DNA from: CAVRJC01 sp963721435
Lineage (GTDB): Bacteria; Actinomycetota; Acidimicrobiia; IMCC26256; DASPTH01
Assembly (NCBI GenBank): GCA_963721435.1
Contig: CAVRJC010000004.1
Coordinates: 124,001-188,000, forward strand
Length of the DNA stretch: 64,000 nt
Direction: 5' to 3'
Shown here one piece after another: positions 52,001 through 60,336 of the stretch; the stretch's first letter is position 1, and each line of letters opens with the position of its first letter. The position numbers and the translations under genes were made by a program. Below the pieces are notes generated by a model. It searched no databases and was not told where the DNA came from. It saw nothing but the letters and a program-made list of their open reading frames with translations.

Positions 52001-52866
52001 TGGATGCAACCTGCCCGGCGTGCGGAAGCACCTCGACGCGCGTCGTGCAGCCGCACCTCTACGGCGACTGCGCGCTGTTGCGCTGCGAGGCGTGCGGCTC
52101 CGAGCTCTTGTCGCCCCAACCGAGCGACGAGCGACTGACCGAGATCTACGGTCCCGACTACTACGAGCCGTGGGCCGCGGAGGAAGCACACGTCGTCGAT
52201 TCGATCAAGCGGCAGACGTTCGCGCCGCTCATCGACGCATGCCGGCTCCGACCCGGCGCCACCGTGCTCGATCTCGGGTGCGCGACCGGATCGTTCCTCG
52301 CCGAGGTCACCGGCCGGGGCGCGCGTGGCTACGGCATCGACCTCAACGGGGACGCGATCGCAACCGCACAGGCGCGTCTCCCCGACGTGGATTTCCACGC
52401 CGGGGTGGCGGGGGATCAGCCGTTTCCCGGCGTGCAGTTCGACGCGATCGTGATGGTCGACTTCATCGAGCACGTGCGCGACCCCGCCGCCGAGCTCCGC
52501 ATCGTTCGCGAGTGGATGCACGACGAGTCGCGCCTCGTGGTCTCGACACCGCGCGCCGACTCGCCCCTGCGCCGGATGATGGGCATGCGCTGGCCGCAGT
52601 ACCGCGAAGAGCACCTCGCTTACCTCAGCCGTGCCGGCGTCGTCGCGTTGATGAGCCGGGCGGGGCTGCGCGTCGAGTCGATCCGACCGACGCGCAAGAC
52701 GCTCACGCTGGCCTACGCCTACGGGCAGATGGCGACGTACCCGGTGCCGGGGCTCAGCGGGGTCACGAACGCGGCGTACCGGTCACTTTCGGGTCTGCGT
52801 CACCGCCCGATTCGCGTGGGGCTGGGGGAGATGACAGTGGTGGCGCGGCGCGGTGGAGCGGACTGA
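51997..52866 (+). CDS. SAM-dependent methyltransferase with N-terminal zinc ribbon
   Basis: 289 residues. CPACGSTSTRVVQPHLYG, with CEACGSELLSP, is a zinc ribbon as seen in methyltransferases of sugar-modifying clusters. The methyltransferase core has VLDLGCATGSFLAEVTGRGA, GYGIDLNGDAIATAQAR and IVMVDFIEHVRDPAAELRIV. ATG 51997 overlaps the previous stop. The 3' end converges with a GT2 gene for 104 bases. Confidence 0.9.
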   Translation: MMDATCPACGSTSTRVVQPHLYGDCALLRCEACGSELLSPQPSDERLTEIYGPDYYEPWAAEEAHVVDSIKRQTFAPLIDACRLRPGATVLDLGCATGSFLAEVTGRGARGYGIDLNGDAIATAQARLPDVDFHAGVAGDQPFPGVQFDAIVMVDFIEHVRDPAAELRIVREWMHDESRLVVSTPRADSPLRRMMGMRWPQYREEHLAYLSRAGVVALMSRAGLRVESIRPTRKTLTLAYAYGQMATYPVPGLSGVTNAAYRSLSGLRHRPIRVGLGEMTVVARRGGAD

Positions 52867-53632
52867 ACCGGAACCGGATGCACGCCCACACCCACGTCGG
52901 GGGATCCCGGAAGAACCGCACCTTCTTGCCCTCTTCGAACGCTCGCGCGTTGTACGTGATCGGCACTTCGAGCGGGCGGTACCCGAGGCGCACGAGCTTC
53001 GCGACCAATTCCCAGTCGAAGTCGAACCGGTCCGACACGAACTCGACGCCCTCGATGCACTCCGAGCGGAACACCTTGTACATCGTGAACGGGTCGCGGA
53101 GCTTGGTGCCGTAGGTGACGTCGAACATGCCGGTGAACACCCAGTGAGCCGCGTTCACGATCGAGGCGCGGATCCGCGTGTCGGCCATGATGCGCATCGG
53201 CCGGCCGCGCACATGCCGGCAGCCGAGCGTGAAGTCGGCACGACCGTCGATGATCGGCGCGAGCAACGCCGGGTAGTCGTCGACGGTGTACTCGAGGTCG
53301 GCGTCCTGGATCAGGATGATCGAGCCGGTCGCGCGCGTGAACCCCTCGCGCACCGCGTTGCCCTTCCCGCGTGCGTCGCGCTGCAACACGACCTGCACGC
53401 CGGGCCGGTTCTCGTACGACTTCACGATCTCACGGCTGCCGTCGGTGGAGTTGCTCTCGACGACGACGAGCTCGATCGCGACATCGGGGATCTGCAGTGC
53501 GAGCACCCGCTCGATCGCAAGGGTGACGGTCGCGGACTCGTTGTAGACCGGCATGATGACGCTCAACGTCAGAGGGAGCGGGGGGCGATCCGCGAAGCGC
53601 GAATCGGAGTGAGCGTGCGGTGCGGAGGTCAT
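52763..53632 (-). CDS. GT2 glycosyltransferase (dolichyl-phosphate sugar synthase-like)
   Basis: 289 residues from ATG 53632. LSVIMPVYNESATVTLAIER, LVVVESNSTDGSREIVKSYE, DARGKGNAVREGF, LIQDADLEYTVDDYPALL and RFDFDWELVAKLVRLGYRPL follow the DPM1-like family order. The last 30 residues run antisense to the methyltransferase end. It is divergent from the YfhO-like gene at 53682. Confidence 0.9.
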   Translation of the reverse strand: MTSAPHAHSDSRFADRPPLPLTLSVIMPVYNESATVTLAIERVLALQIPDVAIELVVVESNSTDGSREIVKSYENRPGVQVVLQRDARGKGNAVREGFTRATGSIILIQDADLEYTVDDYPALLAPIIDGRADFTLGCRHVRGRPMRIMADTRIRASIVNAAHWVFTGMFDVTYGTKLRDPFTMYKVFRSECIEGVEFVSDRFDFDWELVAKLVRLGYRPLEVPITYNARAFEEGKKVRFFRDPPTWVWACIRFRFSPLHRAAPPLSSPPAPRESGGDADPKVTGTPRS

Positions 53633-53681
53633 CGGTACCGAGCGGGCAGTTGCGGCAGGGACGACGGCGGACAGTAGCAGT

Positions 53682-56135
53682 TTGGCCGTCACATCCACTC
53701 CGTCGGAAGTGCCGCCGCGCCCTGCGAAGCGCCGGTTGCGGTCGCGCCCGTGGGTCCCCGATTGCATCGGGATCGCGGTCGTCGTCCTCGTCGTGCTCAT
53801 CGGGTACTTCGAGATCCCGTTCGAAGGGAAGACGTTCAGCGCGGCGGATCAGGTCGTCGGCGTGCAGGGGTGCGGAACGCCGACCGGCGCGTGCACGCGG
53901 CATGCCCCCGGCGACCCCCGCGTCGACCCGTACGCGGGATCGTGGGCGCTCGACCCGTGGGGTCAGGTGGTTCATCGGGAGCTGAGCAACGGCGAGGTCC
54001 CGTTGTGGAACCCGTATCAGGGGATCGGGATGCCCTTGGCCGGGAACATGCAGAGCTCGGTGTTCGACCCGTTGCTCGCGGTGTTCCACATCCACCCCAC
54101 GCTGCTGGTGCAGGACCTCTCGTTCCTCGTCGCGTTGCTCCTCGTGGGCCTCGGTGGGTACGCGGCCGCGCGCTCGATGCGCCTCTCCCCGCTCGCGGCG
54201 ACCGTTGCCGGGAGCGTCTACGGCCTGTCGGGATGGTTCTTCGACTACAGCAACAACCACTGGTTCAGCATCTACGTGTACCTCCCGTTCGCGATCGCCT
54301 GCATCGAGTGGATCCTGCGCTCGCAACGGCGCTCGCCGGTGGTGCTGCTCGCAGTGACGATGACGGCAACGGTGTTCGCCGGGATGCCGGAGCCCATGTT
54401 CATGAGCTTCGCGGCGATCGGGATCTACGCGCTCGCCCGGCTGTTCATCGGGCCGCGCGTCGAGCCGCGGCCTCAGAGCGCACTGCGCCTCGCCACGGGT
54501 GCGGCGATCGGGCTCGCGCTGGCCGCTCCGTTGCTGTTGCTGTTCGGGCAGTATCTCCCCCTGTCGGTCAACTCGCACAAGGGACTGGCCGATCACCCAC
54601 CGCTCACCGACTCGCCCGGTTACTTCCTCAACTGGCTGATGCCCAAGATCACTCCGGTGTCGACGAACTTGCACGGCTACTCGCGCAACTGGGTCGGGCT
54701 CGGCGCGGTACTCCTCGCCACCGTCGGCGTCACCAGCTCACGGGCGCGGCGGCGGTTCCCGGTGTGGCCGTTGCTGATCGTGTTCGCGGTGCTCGCGCTG
54801 CAGATCTACGGCGGTCGCCTCGTCGCGTGGACGCGCTTCATCCCCGTCTGGTCGCAGGCACTCTGGCCGAACTTCGGCACGCCCATCATCGCGTGCGTCG
54901 TGGCGCTGCTCGCGGCAGTCGGCGTGGAGACGCTACGTGACGGCATCGTCAGCAAGCGCGGCTTCCTCGTCGGCATCGGGGTGCTCGGTGTGATCGGCCT
55001 CGCGCTCGTCGCGATCGACGAGCGTCTGTTCGCGGTCCGACACGACGTGAGCTTCGCGGGAGGATGGCCGCTCGCGCTGCTCGTCGGCATCGCGCTCCTC
55101 GCGCTCGTGCTCGTCGCGCGCGTGCCGCACCGCGCGCTCATCGCAGTCGCGATCGTCGTGGTCGAGATCGTGCTGCTCGCGCCGCGCGGCTTCTACGGGC
55201 CGCGGGAGAGCCCCTACCCGAGCCGCAGCTGGCTCGACTACGTGACCACGCACACGGAATCGGCGAACGGACGCGTCTTCAGCAGCGACGGCACGCTGTT
55301 CCCCGACACCGCGGGCGTCTACGGCCTGTCGGACCTTCGGACGATCGACGCGCTGTACGTCGATCGCTACTGGGTGTACCTCGAGAACTTCATCTCCGGC
55401 GGGATTCTCGACCGCTTCATCGCCACGGGAGTGACCGAGACCGCCCCCAACATGGCTGCCAACCCGATGTTCGACATCCTGAACGTCCGCTACGTGCTCT
55501 ACGACCGGAGGTCCGGCGCCGACCTGCCCGACAACGCGAAGAGTCAGTACCGCCTCGTGTTCCAGGGTGACGGCGTGAAGGTCTACGAGAACCAGGACGT
55601 CGCGCCGCGCGCGTTCGTCGCTACCGACATCCACGCGGCGCCGGACGAAGCCGCCGCGCTGCGCTTCCTGCGGCGCGGCGAGACCGTGCGCACCGACGGC
55701 TCCGTGCAGCTGGTGGTGAAGGACCCGCGCACGACTGCGGTGATCGAGGCCGACCCGGCAGACGTGCCGCAGCAGAAGACGTGCAACCAGCCGGTGACGA
55801 GCAGCACGAAGGTGTTGTCGTACTCCGCGTCGACGGTGAAGCTCGCGGTTGACTCGAGCTGCAACGGCCTGCTGGTGCTCGGTGACGAGTACTACCCGGG
55901 ATGGTCGGCCACGGTGAACGGGAGCGATGCGCGCATCTTCGCGACCGACGTCGCGCTACGCGGCGTGTTCGTACGCGCCGGCCATTCGATCGTCGAGTTT
56001 CGGTACCGCCCGTCGGCATTCAAGATCGGGATCGTGCTGGCGTCGCTCGGTGTGCTCGCGGCGGCGCTGTTCCTCGTCGTGCCGGTCGTGGTCGCGCGCC
56101 GGCGCCGGGTACGTGCAACCGAGGCGGTGCAGTGA
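53682..56135 (+). CDS. YfhO-like multi-pass membrane protein
   Basis: 817 residues from TTG 53682 with about twelve membrane helices in the first two thirds and a large extracytoplasmic C-terminal beta domain before a last helix. ALDPWGQVVHRELSNGEVPL, WNPYQGIGMPLAGNMQSSVF and VLGDEYYPGWSATVNG are YfhO signatures. In Gram-positives YfhO glycosylates lipoteichoic acid from polyprenyl-phosphate sugars. The divergent GT2 at 53632 could make such a donor. Confidence 0.88.
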   Translation: MAVTSTPSEVPPRPAKRRLRSRPWVPDCIGIAVVVLVVLIGYFEIPFEGKTFSAADQVVGVQGCGTPTGACTRHAPGDPRVDPYAGSWALDPWGQVVHRELSNGEVPLWNPYQGIGMPLAGNMQSSVFDPLLAVFHIHPTLLVQDLSFLVALLLVGLGGYAAARSMRLSPLAATVAGSVYGLSGWFFDYSNNHWFSIYVYLPFAIACIEWILRSQRRSPVVLLAVTMTATVFAGMPEPMFMSFAAIGIYALARLFIGPRVEPRPQSALRLATGAAIGLALAAPLLLLFGQYLPLSVNSHKGLADHPPLTDSPGYFLNWLMPKITPVSTNLHGYSRNWVGLGAVLLATVGVTSSRARRRFPVWPLLIVFAVLALQIYGGRLVAWTRFIPVWSQALWPNFGTPIIACVVALLAAVGVETLRDGIVSKRGFLVGIGVLGVIGLALVAIDERLFAVRHDVSFAGGWPLALLVGIALLALVLVARVPHRALIAVAIVVVEIVLLAPRGFYGPRESPYPSRSWLDYVTTHTESANGRVFSSDGTLFPDTAGVYGLSDLRTIDALYVDRYWVYLENFISGGILDRFIATGVTETAPNMAANPMFDILNVRYVLYDRRSGADLPDNAKSQYRLVFQGDGVKVYENQDVAPRAFVATDIHAAPDEAAALRFLRRGETVRTDGSVQLVVKDPRTTAVIEADPADVPQQKTCNQPVTSSTKVLSYSASTVKLAVDSSCNGLLVLGDEYYPGWSATVNGSDARIFATDVALRGVFVRAGHSIVEFRYRPSAFKIGIVLASLGVLAAALFLVVPVVVARRRRVRATEAVQ

Positions 56136-56350
56136 CGCAGGCCTCCGAGCTCGAAGTGATCACGCCGTCGGTCCGGGTGGGCGCCGCGATCTGGGTGATC
56201 GCCGTGCTCGCGCTGCTCGGGCTACTCCTCTCGATGCCGCTCGCTCGACTCGATGATCGCCGAAAACAACGACGACGGGCCGGCAAGCTCGGAGAGCACG
56301 CGGGTGTCACGGCCGAGGGTGCCGCCGCTGTAGGTGGGCCCGGGCCGTAG
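56132..56350 (+). CDS. Possible small membrane protein
   Basis: 72 residues from GTG 56132, 4-base overlap with the YfhO-like stop. One helix (AAIWVIAVLALLGLLLSMPL). The last 129 bases lie antisense to the 3' end of the UGDH-like gene, whose protein motifs are convincing, so the real end, or the whole ORF, is doubtful. Confidence 0.35.
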   Translation: MTQASELEVITPSVRVGAAIWVIAVLALLGLLLSMPLARLDDRRKQRRRAGKLGEHAGVTAEGAAAVGGPGP

Positions 56351-56905
56351 TGGCGCCGTCGGGCTCACGCGCGGCTCGGTGCGCAGCCCCTGGGTCACGT
56401 CGTCGACATCGGCGCCGACCTGCTTGCACACCGCGGCAATCTCGTTGATGTACACGATGCACAACGCGAGGTAGCCGTTGAGCGTGTGCTTCGTCATCTC
56501 CGCCGACTCGGGCGACATGAACAGCACGGTGTCGGTGAACGGCGCGAACAGCTCCTCGAACTGCGGGCGCAATTCGTCATGCCGGGTACCGACGATCACG
56601 CGTGCCTGGTTGCGGAAGTCCTCGGCGCCGGTCTTGACGCGGATGTTCTCGGGCGACACCGCGAACCGCAACGCCGGGAACTCCGCTTCGAGGCGCGCGC
56701 ACGTGCCGACCGGCACTTGCGACGAGATCAACACGACGGCGCCCGGCTCGAGCCGCGCGAGCTCGGGGCGGATCGCGTCGAGGACCCACTCGGTGTCGGG
56801 GTGGTCGTGCTCGTCGACGGGGGTGTCGTGACACACCCAGCAGATGTCGATGTCACCGACGTTCTCGCGGGTTGCGCGTGCGAGCTGGCCGTCGCCGAGG
56901 ATCAT
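56222..56905 (-). CDS. Truncated UDP-glucose dehydrogenase-family protein lacking the catalytic Cys
   Basis: 227 residues against about 430 in the family. DTPVDEHDHPDTEWVLDAIR, VVLISSQVPVGTCARLEAEF and SAEMTKHTLNGYLALCIVYI, then NEIAAVCKQVGADVDDV, belong to the N-terminal/central domains. The first 65 or so residues of the Rossmann fold and the whole C-terminal UDP-binding domain are missing. Where active enzymes have GGSCFPKD this one reads SGGTLGRD, Thr for Cys. It sits cleanly in the heptose operon, 9 bases after the nucleotidyltransferase. It may be a relic or a protein with a new role. Confidence 0.75.
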   Translation of the reverse strand: MILGDGQLARATRENVGDIDICWVCHDTPVDEHDHPDTEWVLDAIRPELARLEPGAVVLISSQVPVGTCARLEAEFPALRFAVSPENIRVKTGAEDFRNQARVIVGTRHDELRPQFEELFAPFTDTVLFMSPESAEMTKHTLNGYLALCIVYINEIAAVCKQVGADVDDVTQGLRTEPRVSPTAPLRPGPTYSGGTLGRDTRVLSELAGPSSLFSAIIESSERHREE

Positions 56906-56914
56906 CCGCGCATC

Positions 56915-57628
56915 CTATTTCTGTGCTCTCGTTCGCCGTTGCAGCTCGACTTCGGTCTCGCGCAACGCGGCAGGGTCACCGATCTCGTAGAAGCGTTCGC
57001 GCACGACGAACGCCGCGAGCCGCCCGTCGGCGGCGAGCGGCGCGAGGACCTCCCCGAGGTCGAAGGGCTCATTGGCACGCGAGCTCGCGAACGTGTCACG
57101 CGTCACGATCAGCATCCCGTAGTCGATGTGCTCGGCGCCCACCGGCAGTGGCTGCTTCGAGTACGCGGCGACGAGGTCGTCCCGCACGAGGGCGTTGCTC
57201 GGGCCGAGCGCGCCCCGGTTGTGCCACACCGTCATCAGCGCCGCACACCCCGAGCGTGCGAACGCCCGTTCTGCGGCAGCGACGTCGACGCTGAGCAGGC
57301 TGTCGCCGTACGTGACCCAGAAGGCGGCCGGCAGGTCCGGCAGCGCCCGGCGGATCGAGCCGCCGGTGCCGAGCAGCGTCGGACCGTCGGCCAGGAAGCG
57401 GGCCCGCACGCCGAACGCGGCGCCGTCGCCCACGTGATCGACGATCGCATCGCTGTGGTGCCCGACGAGGAGGAGCACGTCGGTGATCCCCTGCGCCGCG
57501 AGCTCGTCGAGCTTCCAGTCGATGAAGGGCCGCCCCGCGACCTCGACCAGTGCCTTGGGTTGCGCGTCGCCGGTGACGTCGGCGAGCCGAGTGCCGAGAC
57601 CGCCCGCGAGGATGACCGCCGGGAGCAC
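56915..57628 (-). CDS. Sugar-1-phosphate nucleotidyltransferase (heptose-activating, HddC-like)
   Basis: 237 residues from GTG 57628, 2 bases after the kinase stop. LPAVILAGGLGTRLADVTGD is the nucleotidyltransferase signature; PKALVEVAGRPFIDWKLDEL, FWVTYGDSLLSVDV and YEIGDPAALRETEVEL follow. With a SIS isomerase and GHMP kinase it fits HddC, which makes NDP-D-glycero-alpha-D-manno-heptose. Context decides the substrate. Confidence 0.82.
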   Translation of the reverse strand: MLPAVILAGGLGTRLADVTGDAQPKALVEVAGRPFIDWKLDELAAQGITDVLLLVGHHSDAIVDHVGDGAAFGVRARFLADGPTLLGTGGSIRRALPDLPAAFWVTYGDSLLSVDVAAAERAFARSGCAALMTVWHNRGALGPSNALVRDDLVAAYSKQPLPVGAEHIDYGMLIVTRDTFASSRANEPFDLGEVLAPLAADGRLAAFVVRERFYEIGDPAALRETEVELQRRTRAQK

Positions 57629-57630
57629 GG

Positions 57631-58609
57631 CTACTGGGCGACGATCGTCGTCGTGCCCTCGTAGTCGATCCGAAAGCGCACTTCCTCGAGCCCGTGCGCG
57701 GCCATCGTGGCGCGCAGCCCGGCCTTGTCGTCGGCGTAGAAGAGCAGGAACCCGCCGCCGCCGGCGCCGACGAGCTTGCCGCCCAGCGCGCCCGCGGCGA
57801 CGCCGTCGCGGATCCAGCCGTCGACCTGGTCGTGCACCGCGGTGGGGGAGCGCTCGTACTTCAGCTGCCACTGCTTCGTGAGCAGCGACGCGAACGCCGA
57901 GAGGTCACCCGCTTCGAGCGCCGCGAACGACTCGAGTCCGAGGGCCTTCACCGCGTCGAGGTTCTCGTCGAGCGTGGGTGAAGCTCGAAAACGCATCGCG
58001 CTCGACCGCGAGGATGTCGGACGCGGAGCGGCGCACGCCGGTGAAGAACAGCAGCAGGTTGTCCTCGAGCTGGTGCCGGGCCTCGGTGGGGATGCGCACC
58101 GACACGGCGTCGACGGTGCCGTCCTTGTGGAACTCGAGCGCGGTGATGCCGCCGAGCGCGGCGATGTACTGGTCCTGCTTGCCGATGGGCTCGTGCAGGC
58201 GGTCGATCTCGATCGTGCACGCCTCTTCCGCGAGCACGCGGTTCGAGACGATCTCGTGCTTGTGCGCGTGCAACGCGCGCAGCACGCCCACCGCGAAGCT
58301 GCCCGACGAGCCGAGCCCGGTGCCCGCGGGGATGTCGGCCATCGACGAGATCTCCACCCCGTGGTCGATCCCGAGGTGCACGAGGCACTCGCGCAGCAGC
58401 GGGTGCTTGATGTCGAGGGGGTCGGTGACCGACTCGACGCTGCGGTACTTCAGCAGGATCTCGTCGTCGAACGTCGGGTTCACCGCGATGAACACGTACT
58501 TGGAGATCGCCGCGGCGACGAGGAAGCCGCCCGACTGGTCGGAGTAGTGCGGGAGGTCGGTCCCGCCCCCGCCGAGTGAGATGCGCAACGGCGTGCGGGT
58601 GATGATCAC
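57631..58609 (-). CDS. GHMP sugar kinase (heptose 7-phosphate kinase, HddA-like; frameshift near 57985)
   Basis: GTG 58609 overlaps the isomerase stop. ITRTPLRISLGGGGTDLPHY is the typical HddA start; IPAGTGLGSSGSFAVGVLRA is the ATP-binding GHMP motif; EPIGKQDQYIAALGGITALE follows. One extra base near 57985 moves the rest into another frame, where KLVGAGGGGFLLFYAD is the third GHMP motif. Corrected length about 326 residues. Confidence 0.87.
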
Positions 58610-59217
58610 TCTGTGACCGACTCCCACTTCGCGGTGGCGGCGGCCAGGCGTGGGTGCGACACCATGAGGTGCCACACGAGCGCCTGCATGCCTTCGGTCT
58701 GGGGCGTGACGTTGGCCGCGTCGATGGTGGGGATCAGGACACTCGCAGTGGCGGTCGCGCGCAGCGTGCCGCCGTCGCGACCCGCGACGCCCACGACGCT
58801 CGCGCCGACTTCTCGGGCGAGCCGCATGGCCTGCACGAGGTTCGGGCTGATGTTGCGTTCCTCGTCGCCGCCGCCGACGGAGAACACGAACAGGCAGTCA
58901 CGCGCGCCGAGGCGCGATGCCTGCAGCCAGTCGGCGTAGGCGCGGTCCCAGCCGTCGTCGTTGATGCGTGCAGTGAGCTCGGACGTGTTGTCGTTGACGC
59001 AGTAGCACTCGATGTGTGCGAGCTTGCGGAAGTCGCACGCCGCGTGCGAGGCGTGACCGGCACCGCCGCCCGAACCGCAGAAGAACACGCGGCCGTCGCG
59101 GTCGCGCGTGGCGCGGAGCTCCTCGACGACTGCGTCGATGTCGGCGGCATCGAGACGGGCGAGGATCTCGCGGCTCTCGTCGAGAAACGTGCGGGAGAAG
59201 GGGCTCAACTCGGTCAC
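58606..59217 (-). CDS. SIS-domain sugar isomerase (sedoheptulose 7-phosphate isomerase, GmhA-like)
   Basis: 203 residues from GTG 59217, overlapping the epimerase stop. GRVFFCGSGGGAGHASHAAC, DFRKLAHIECYCVNDNTSEL, FVFSVGGGDEERNISPNLVQ and PTIDAANVTPQTEGMQALVW place it in the SIS family near GmhA. It would convert sedoheptulose 7-phosphate to heptose 7-phosphate for the adjacent kinase. Confidence 0.85.
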   Translation of the reverse strand: MTELSPFSRTFLDESREILARLDAADIDAVVEELRATRDRDGRVFFCGSGGGAGHASHAACDFRKLAHIECYCVNDNTSELTARINDDGWDRAYADWLQASRLGARDCLFVFSVGGGDEERNISPNLVQAMRLAREVGASVVGVAGRDGGTLRATATASVLIPTIDAANVTPQTEGMQALVWHLMVSHPRLAAATAKWESVTE

Positions 59218-60173
59218 GGTATCGGATCGCCCAGGATCCAGCGGTTCGCGAGGAGGTAGTCGACGGTGCTCTCGACCGCATCGCGGATCGCGTGCGCAGG
59301 CTCCCAGCCGGTGGCGCGGATGCGGGCCGTGTCGAGGTAGATGAACGGGTTGTCGCCGATCCAGCCGCGGTCGCCGCCGGTGTACGCGAGCTCGGGTGTG
59401 ACGCCGAGACGCTCGCAGATCCAGGTAGCCGACTCGGTGACCGTGCAGTAGCCGTCGACGCCGAGGTTGAACACCTCGAACTTCGGCTCGTGCGCGAGGC
59501 GTGACGTGACCCCGGCCACGCAGTCGTGCGCGTGCATGTAGCTCTTGCGCTGCATGCCGTTGCCGAGGATGCGCAGGGTCGACGGATCGGCGAGCAGCTG
59601 CCGCACGAAGTCGATCACGTGGCCGTGCGAGTAGCGCGGGCCGAGCACCGAGACGAACCGGAACACGCTCGCGGAGACGTGCCCCGCTTCGGCGTACGCG
59701 GCGATGCAGCCTTCGGCCGCGGCCTTCGACGCGCCGTACAACGACGTCTGCACGGGGAACGGCGCGTTCTCGGGGGTCGGCACGACGTCGGCCTCGCCGT
59801 AGACCGATCCCGTCGAGGAGAACAGCACGCGCCGCACCCCGCCGGCGCGCATCGCCTCGAGCACGTTCTGGGTGGCGACGACGTTCTGCTCGAGGTCGCG
59901 GCGCGGGGCGTCCCAGCCGAAACGCACGTCGGCGTTGGCGGCGAGGTGGATCACCGCGTCGAACCCGGAGACCAGATCGGGAAGCTGCGCGGCGTCGGCC
60001 AGGAGGTCGCACTCCACGAGGTCGAAGCTGTCGTGGGCTGCTGCACCGTCGAGATGGGCGGCGTAGCCGGTCGCGAGGTTGTCGAGCACGCGCACGCCGT
60101 GGCCCTCCGCGAGGAGTGCGTCGACGAGGTTCGCCCCGATGAATCCGGCCCCGCCGGTGACAACGATCTTCAT
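59214..60173 (-). CDS. NAD-dependent nucleotide-sugar epimerase
   Basis: 319 residues from ATG 60173. KIVVTGGAGFIGANLVDALL, VIHLAANADVRFGWDAPRRD, LFSSTGSVYGEADVVPTPEN, SLYGASKAAAEGCIAAYAEA and SVFRFVSVLGPRYSHGHVID make it a GalE-like extended SDR. First gene of the heptose operon (epimerase, GmhA-, HddA-, HddC- and UGDH-like). It could modify NDP-heptose or a hexose. Confidence 0.88.
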   Translation of the reverse strand: MKIVVTGGAGFIGANLVDALLAEGHGVRVLDNLATGYAAHLDGAAAHDSFDLVECDLLADAAQLPDLVSGFDAVIHLAANADVRFGWDAPRRDLEQNVVATQNVLEAMRAGGVRRVLFSSTGSVYGEADVVPTPENAPFPVQTSLYGASKAAAEGCIAAYAEAGHVSASVFRFVSVLGPRYSHGHVIDFVRQLLADPSTLRILGNGMQRKSYMHAHDCVAGVTSRLAHEPKFEVFNLGVDGYCTVTESATWICERLGVTPELAYTGGDRGWIGDNPFIYLDTARIRATGWEPAHAIRDAVESTVDYLLANRWILGDPIP

Positions 60174-60336
60174 GGTTCCATTTCGGTCAAGCTTCGCGAG
60201 CAGCACGTTTCCGCACGAGAGAACGAGGACGACGGAGACGCCTGACGGTACCTCCGGGCGCGGCTCGATCATGGAACGTCTGCACTAGAGTCTCTGTTTG
60301 GTCCCGGGGGCAGGCGTCGAAGAAGGAACGCAGCGC

